Shown piece by piece: positions 39,117 to 41,736 of a DNA stretch of 41,736 bases (positions within the stretch are counted from its first letter, which is position 1; every line of letters starts with the position of its first letter). The notes under the pieces are model-generated. The model did not search any database and was not told the origin of the DNA. It was given only the letters and a program-made list of their open reading frames with translations. This DNA comes from Thermoproteota archaeon (lineage in GTDB: Archaea > Korarchaeota > JAOZGF01 > JAOZFZ01), in NCBI GenBank assembly GCA_027491455.1, contig JAOZFL010000169.1:1-41736 (forward strand), written 5' to 3'. The position numbers were made by a program, and so were the translations under genes.

Positions 39117-40028
39117 TCATTTTTCAGCCCCCCTATTTTCCCTCATGAAATGAATGATCCACTTGTCTAGTGGAACAGTTTTCCTTCTATATCTTTTAAA
39201 TTTGTGTGGGTAGCCGCCAACTTTATTTTGGGCTTCCTTAACGAGTGAATCAGCTTCTCCGGTAATGTAATTGTCCCAGTCAGGGTAGTGCTTGTACATT
39301 TCAATAGATGTCCAGTCTAAGCTGAAATCTTCCAGTTGATCCGGATTCAAACATACAGCCACTGAGTCGAGATCTCTATGGAGGCTTAAGATCGATGTGG
39401 CGACAGCTTTGGGGTTTACCCTGTTCTCCACTTTAAGTTTTCCAGCGTTAAATTTACATCTTACCTCATGGATTTTCCATCTGGTTTTCTCCACTACATA
39501 TTCAACTACCGAGTATGCAATGTCAAGTGGATCCATTTTCCCATAAACATCTTCCGAGATCGACTTCGGGTGCAAATGAACATGGCACCCGTTGCCACTC
39601 CACTTGATGATAACAGACCTTGAAACTCCTTTGCTCTTAAGGAAATTGGTTATTACTCTGCAAGCTGCAATTGTAGCCGTGTATTTTGCTCTTTCATTGT
39701 CAATGTCCCATGTTGGCAGGGGGAAGCATGTATTTGACGGATCAGTTACATCCCATGTGTTTTCCAGCTTCTTGTATCGGAGAATTGAGACGTAGATTGT
39801 TCTCGGCTTTAAATCTATGTGTTCATTGATGATCTTATTTACATCGTTTTGTTCTTGGATGTAGAGAGGTTTTTTCCCTCTTCTATATGAGTATCTTATA
39901 AATACTTTTTCCCCTTTTTCGTTTTTCTCTTCGCATTGAAGGGCCAGCCATCTTCCCTTCGAAAACCTAAAGATTTGCTTCTGCACATTTTTATCATTGT
40001 AATGTTTCAACACCTTCTCGTAATCCAT
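39117..40028 (-). CDS. Archaeo-eukaryotic primase (AEP)-superfamily-like protein
   Basis: PTWDIDNE (motif I-like DxD), IIKWSGNGCHVHLHPKS (motif II-like SGxGxH), ATSILSLHRDLDSVAV (motif III region SLH-K/R). Confidence 0.65.
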   Translation of the reverse strand: MDYEKVLKHYNDKNVQKQIFRFSKGRWLALQCEEKNEKGEKVFIRYSYRRGKKPLYIQEQNDVNKIINEHIDLKPRTIYVSILRYKKLENTWDVTDPSNTCFPLPTWDIDNERAKYTATIAACRVITNFLKSKGVSRSVIIKWSGNGCHVHLHPKSISEDVYGKMDPLDIAYSVVEYVVEKTRWKIHEVRCKFNAGKLKVENRVNPKAVATSILSLHRDLDSVAVCLNPDQLEDFSLDWTSIEMYKHYPDWDNYITGEADSLVKEAQNKVGGYPHKFKRYRRKTVPLDKWIIHFMRENRGAEK

Positions 40029-40044
40029 TTTAGGTCCTCCTGGA

Positions 40045-41736
40045 CTACGGTATTTCTTTATTTTTCTCCTCCTTAGACTTAAGGATCTTTTCTGTGACGT
40101 GGCTTGGCAGCGCTACATCTTCTTTTCTCCAAGCAGGTGACTTTAAAACGAGGCCTACTTTGTTCTCGATTGAGATTTCATACATTTGTAGGCTGTGAGG
40201 TGTTTGCCTCATCTTCTCAATTAATATATACCTCCTAAGTTCCCCCTGTCTCACATAGCGTCTGAACCTTATGATTCCATCAGCGATGTGTTCCAATCCG
40301 AAGCCGAAGGCGTCACTGGTGTTGTGGGCAACTGCTCCTATCGCTCCACATATGAAGTTTTCTCGGTCTGGAACCGAAACATCGTAAATGAAGTGGGCTT
40401 CAGGTTTTTCATTTACTGTTTCATCGACCTCGATGAAACCAATATCCCCCCTAACAATTTTCTTTAATTCATTGATCATTCTAAGAGATTTTAAGCCCTT
40501 CACTGTTGGTTTGATCAATGCTTCCCTTTTACTTTGCTTAACTAAGCCTAATTCCCTGAAAACTTCAATCATTTTTTCCAATTTATCCTCTTTAATCCTA
40601 AGTTTTAAGGAGAGTTCTCTAATTTTTACTCTTTTCCTTTCATAGAGAAGTTTTAGAAGTTCTGTCTCGTTATTAAACCTATTTAAGTAATTTAAGGCTT
40701 CTCCTCTGCTGAGAAGCCCATTTTTCAAATCGTCTATCGACTTGTTTTCTTTCCACCTAAGAGACTTAACTGCATCTTTAATAAGTTTACTGGGTATTAT
40801 TTTAGGTTGAAGCTGCTCAAACTGTGTTCCTTGGACCTGACCCATCAACTCCTCCTTTAATGAAGAATCTGCTGCACTTAAATCCTTATCACCATATGAA
40901 ACCTTTTTTGCCTTGAATAAAGATTTAAAAGCTGGATAAATAACTATGTATTCTCCATCTTTTATTTTTCCAGCGTTTTTCAGCGTTATTCCATTAGAAG
41001 GGTTAAACACGTATAAGCTGTGAGAGGGAGAAACTCTTACCTCTTCTCCATCTTTTAACTTCAGCTTTACAATTTCCCCTCTGATTTTACTCCGGATAAT
41101 AAATTTAACTGGTTCTAAGCTAACTTTGTAGGTTTTTAAATTCAATGTAAATGTTTTGTAGTTGCAATGCCCTATGTTAAGGGTTCCCTCATCCCCTGGA
41201 GAGAAGAACTTGTCCACGAAGACCCCTATAGGCATTGTTTTTAAGCTTTTATTGTCAGCGATGGCTATAGGTTCGTTCCAGTCTACACTTGTAATTGCAT
41301 ATTGGCTCACCATTAGGATTGTGAATCTCCATTTACTCAGCACTTTCTTCACGAAGTAAGAGTACTTCCTAGCCATCGCCGGTTTATCTAGCCAGAAAGC
41401 ACTCATGGAATCTATTACTAAACGGGCGTCTCCATATCCAAGTTGTTTTTTCGCCGCTATAACTTTCTGAACTAATTCCTCAGGGTCTAAGCTGTTTAGA
41501 GACCATGGATCACCCTTGACCTGCATGAGGGCATCGATAACCAGTAACTGTTTCTTTTCTATGCCTTCCCTTAGATTAAGGCTGAATTGATCTGCTTGGT
41601 TTAAAATAGATTCCTTCGACTCTTCAGTTGTGACGTACACACATTTGTCCCCTAATTTTATACCTTCAGAAATAAAGTGTAAGCAGAAAACTGTTTTACC
41701 GGTTCCAGGTTCCCCGGTAACAGCTACAAGGAAACC
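40045..41736 (-). CDS. KaiC-like RecA-fold ATPase interrupted by an in-frame intein (5' part of gene outside the window)
   Basis: Reading past the track start to the edge gives GFLVAVTGEPGTGKTVFCLHFISEGIKLGDKCVYVTTEESKE (Walker A); ARLVIDSMSAFW; exteins rejoin as SQYAIT/TSDAFGFGLEHIADGIIRFRRYVRQGELRRYILIEKMRQTPHS. Confidence 0.93.
   Translation of the reverse strand, partial: GFLVAVTGEPGTGKTVFCLHFISEGIKLGDKCVYVTTEESKESILNQADQFSLNLREGIEKKQLLVIDALMQVKGDPWSLNSLDPEELVQKVIAAKKQLGYGDARLVIDSMSAFWLDKPAMARKYSYFVKKVLSKWRFTILMVSQYAITSVDWNEPIAIADNKSLKTMPIGVFVDKFFSPGDEGTLNIGHCNYKTFTLNLKTYKVSLEPVKFIIRSKIRGEIVKLKLKDGEEVRVSPSHSLYVFNPSNGITLKNAGKIKDGEYIVIYPAFKSLFKAKKVSYGDKDLSAADSSLKEELMGQVQGTQFEQLQPKIIPSKLIKDAVKSLRWKENKSIDDLKNGLLSRGEALNYLNRFNNETELLKLLYERKRVKIRELSLKLRIKEDKLEKMIEVFRELGLVKQSKREALIKPTVKGLKSLRMINELKKIVRGDIGFIEVDETVNEKPEAHFIYDVSVPDRENFICGAIGAVAHNTSDAFGFGLEHIADGIIRFRRYVRQGELRRYILIEKMRQTPHSLQMYEISIENKVGLVLKSPAWRKEDVALPSHVTEKILKSKEEKNKEIP
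40321..41289 (-). other. Intein (323 aa, Ser1, C-terminal His-Asn, Thr+1)
   Basis: Block A SVDWNEPIAIADNKSLKTMPIGVF; block B VRVSPSHSLYVF; block F FIYDVSVPDRENFIC; block G GAIGAVAHN|T. The codon boundaries at 41289 and 40321 were checked. Confidence 0.92.

Noticed and set aside
1-41736. CRISPR arrays or cas genes
   Set aside because: No regularly spaced direct repeats or Cas motifs seen.

Overview
This 41.7 kb window is AT-rich, gene-dense archaeal chromosome (TBP, archaeal-type mevalonate kinase, CofE, tungsten AOR, KaiC-like ATPase, uS3/uL22), probably from a thermophilic or anaerobic lineage. I found no tRNA, rRNA or CRISPR array. Main blocks: (i) R15P isomerase-type eIF2B homolog plus PRPP synthetase; (ii) Hrq1/MrfA-like helicase; (iii) MtnA; (iv) an accessory-looking block at 8.2-16.3 kb with a ParA/MinD-like ATPase, coiled-coil and membrane partners, convergent to an archaeal type IV pilus/Tad-like operon (secretion ATPase, two T2SF-type platform proteins, about five small N-terminal-TM pilin-like proteins); (v) M48 protease and SLC41/MgtE transporter; (vi) a serine operon serS-serK-like-aminotransferase-serA without a phosphatase; (vii) moaA-moaC-moaE next to AOR; (viii) a displaced uL22-uS3 pair followed by rpiA and a UPF0282 gene; (ix) cofE, tbp, a membrane-anchored wHTH regulator, tpiA, moaB; (x) an AEP primase-like gene beside a KaiC-like ATPase split by a 323-aa intein whose insert looks like a winged helix rather than a LAGLIDADG endonuclease. 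Top leads are the intein-KaiC/primase pair, the ParA plus pilus-like locus, a GC-rich two-hairpin candidate ncRNA at about 33.25-33.35 kb, and a perfect 27-nt palindrome upstream of serS. All family calls are from reading motifs; no searches were run.
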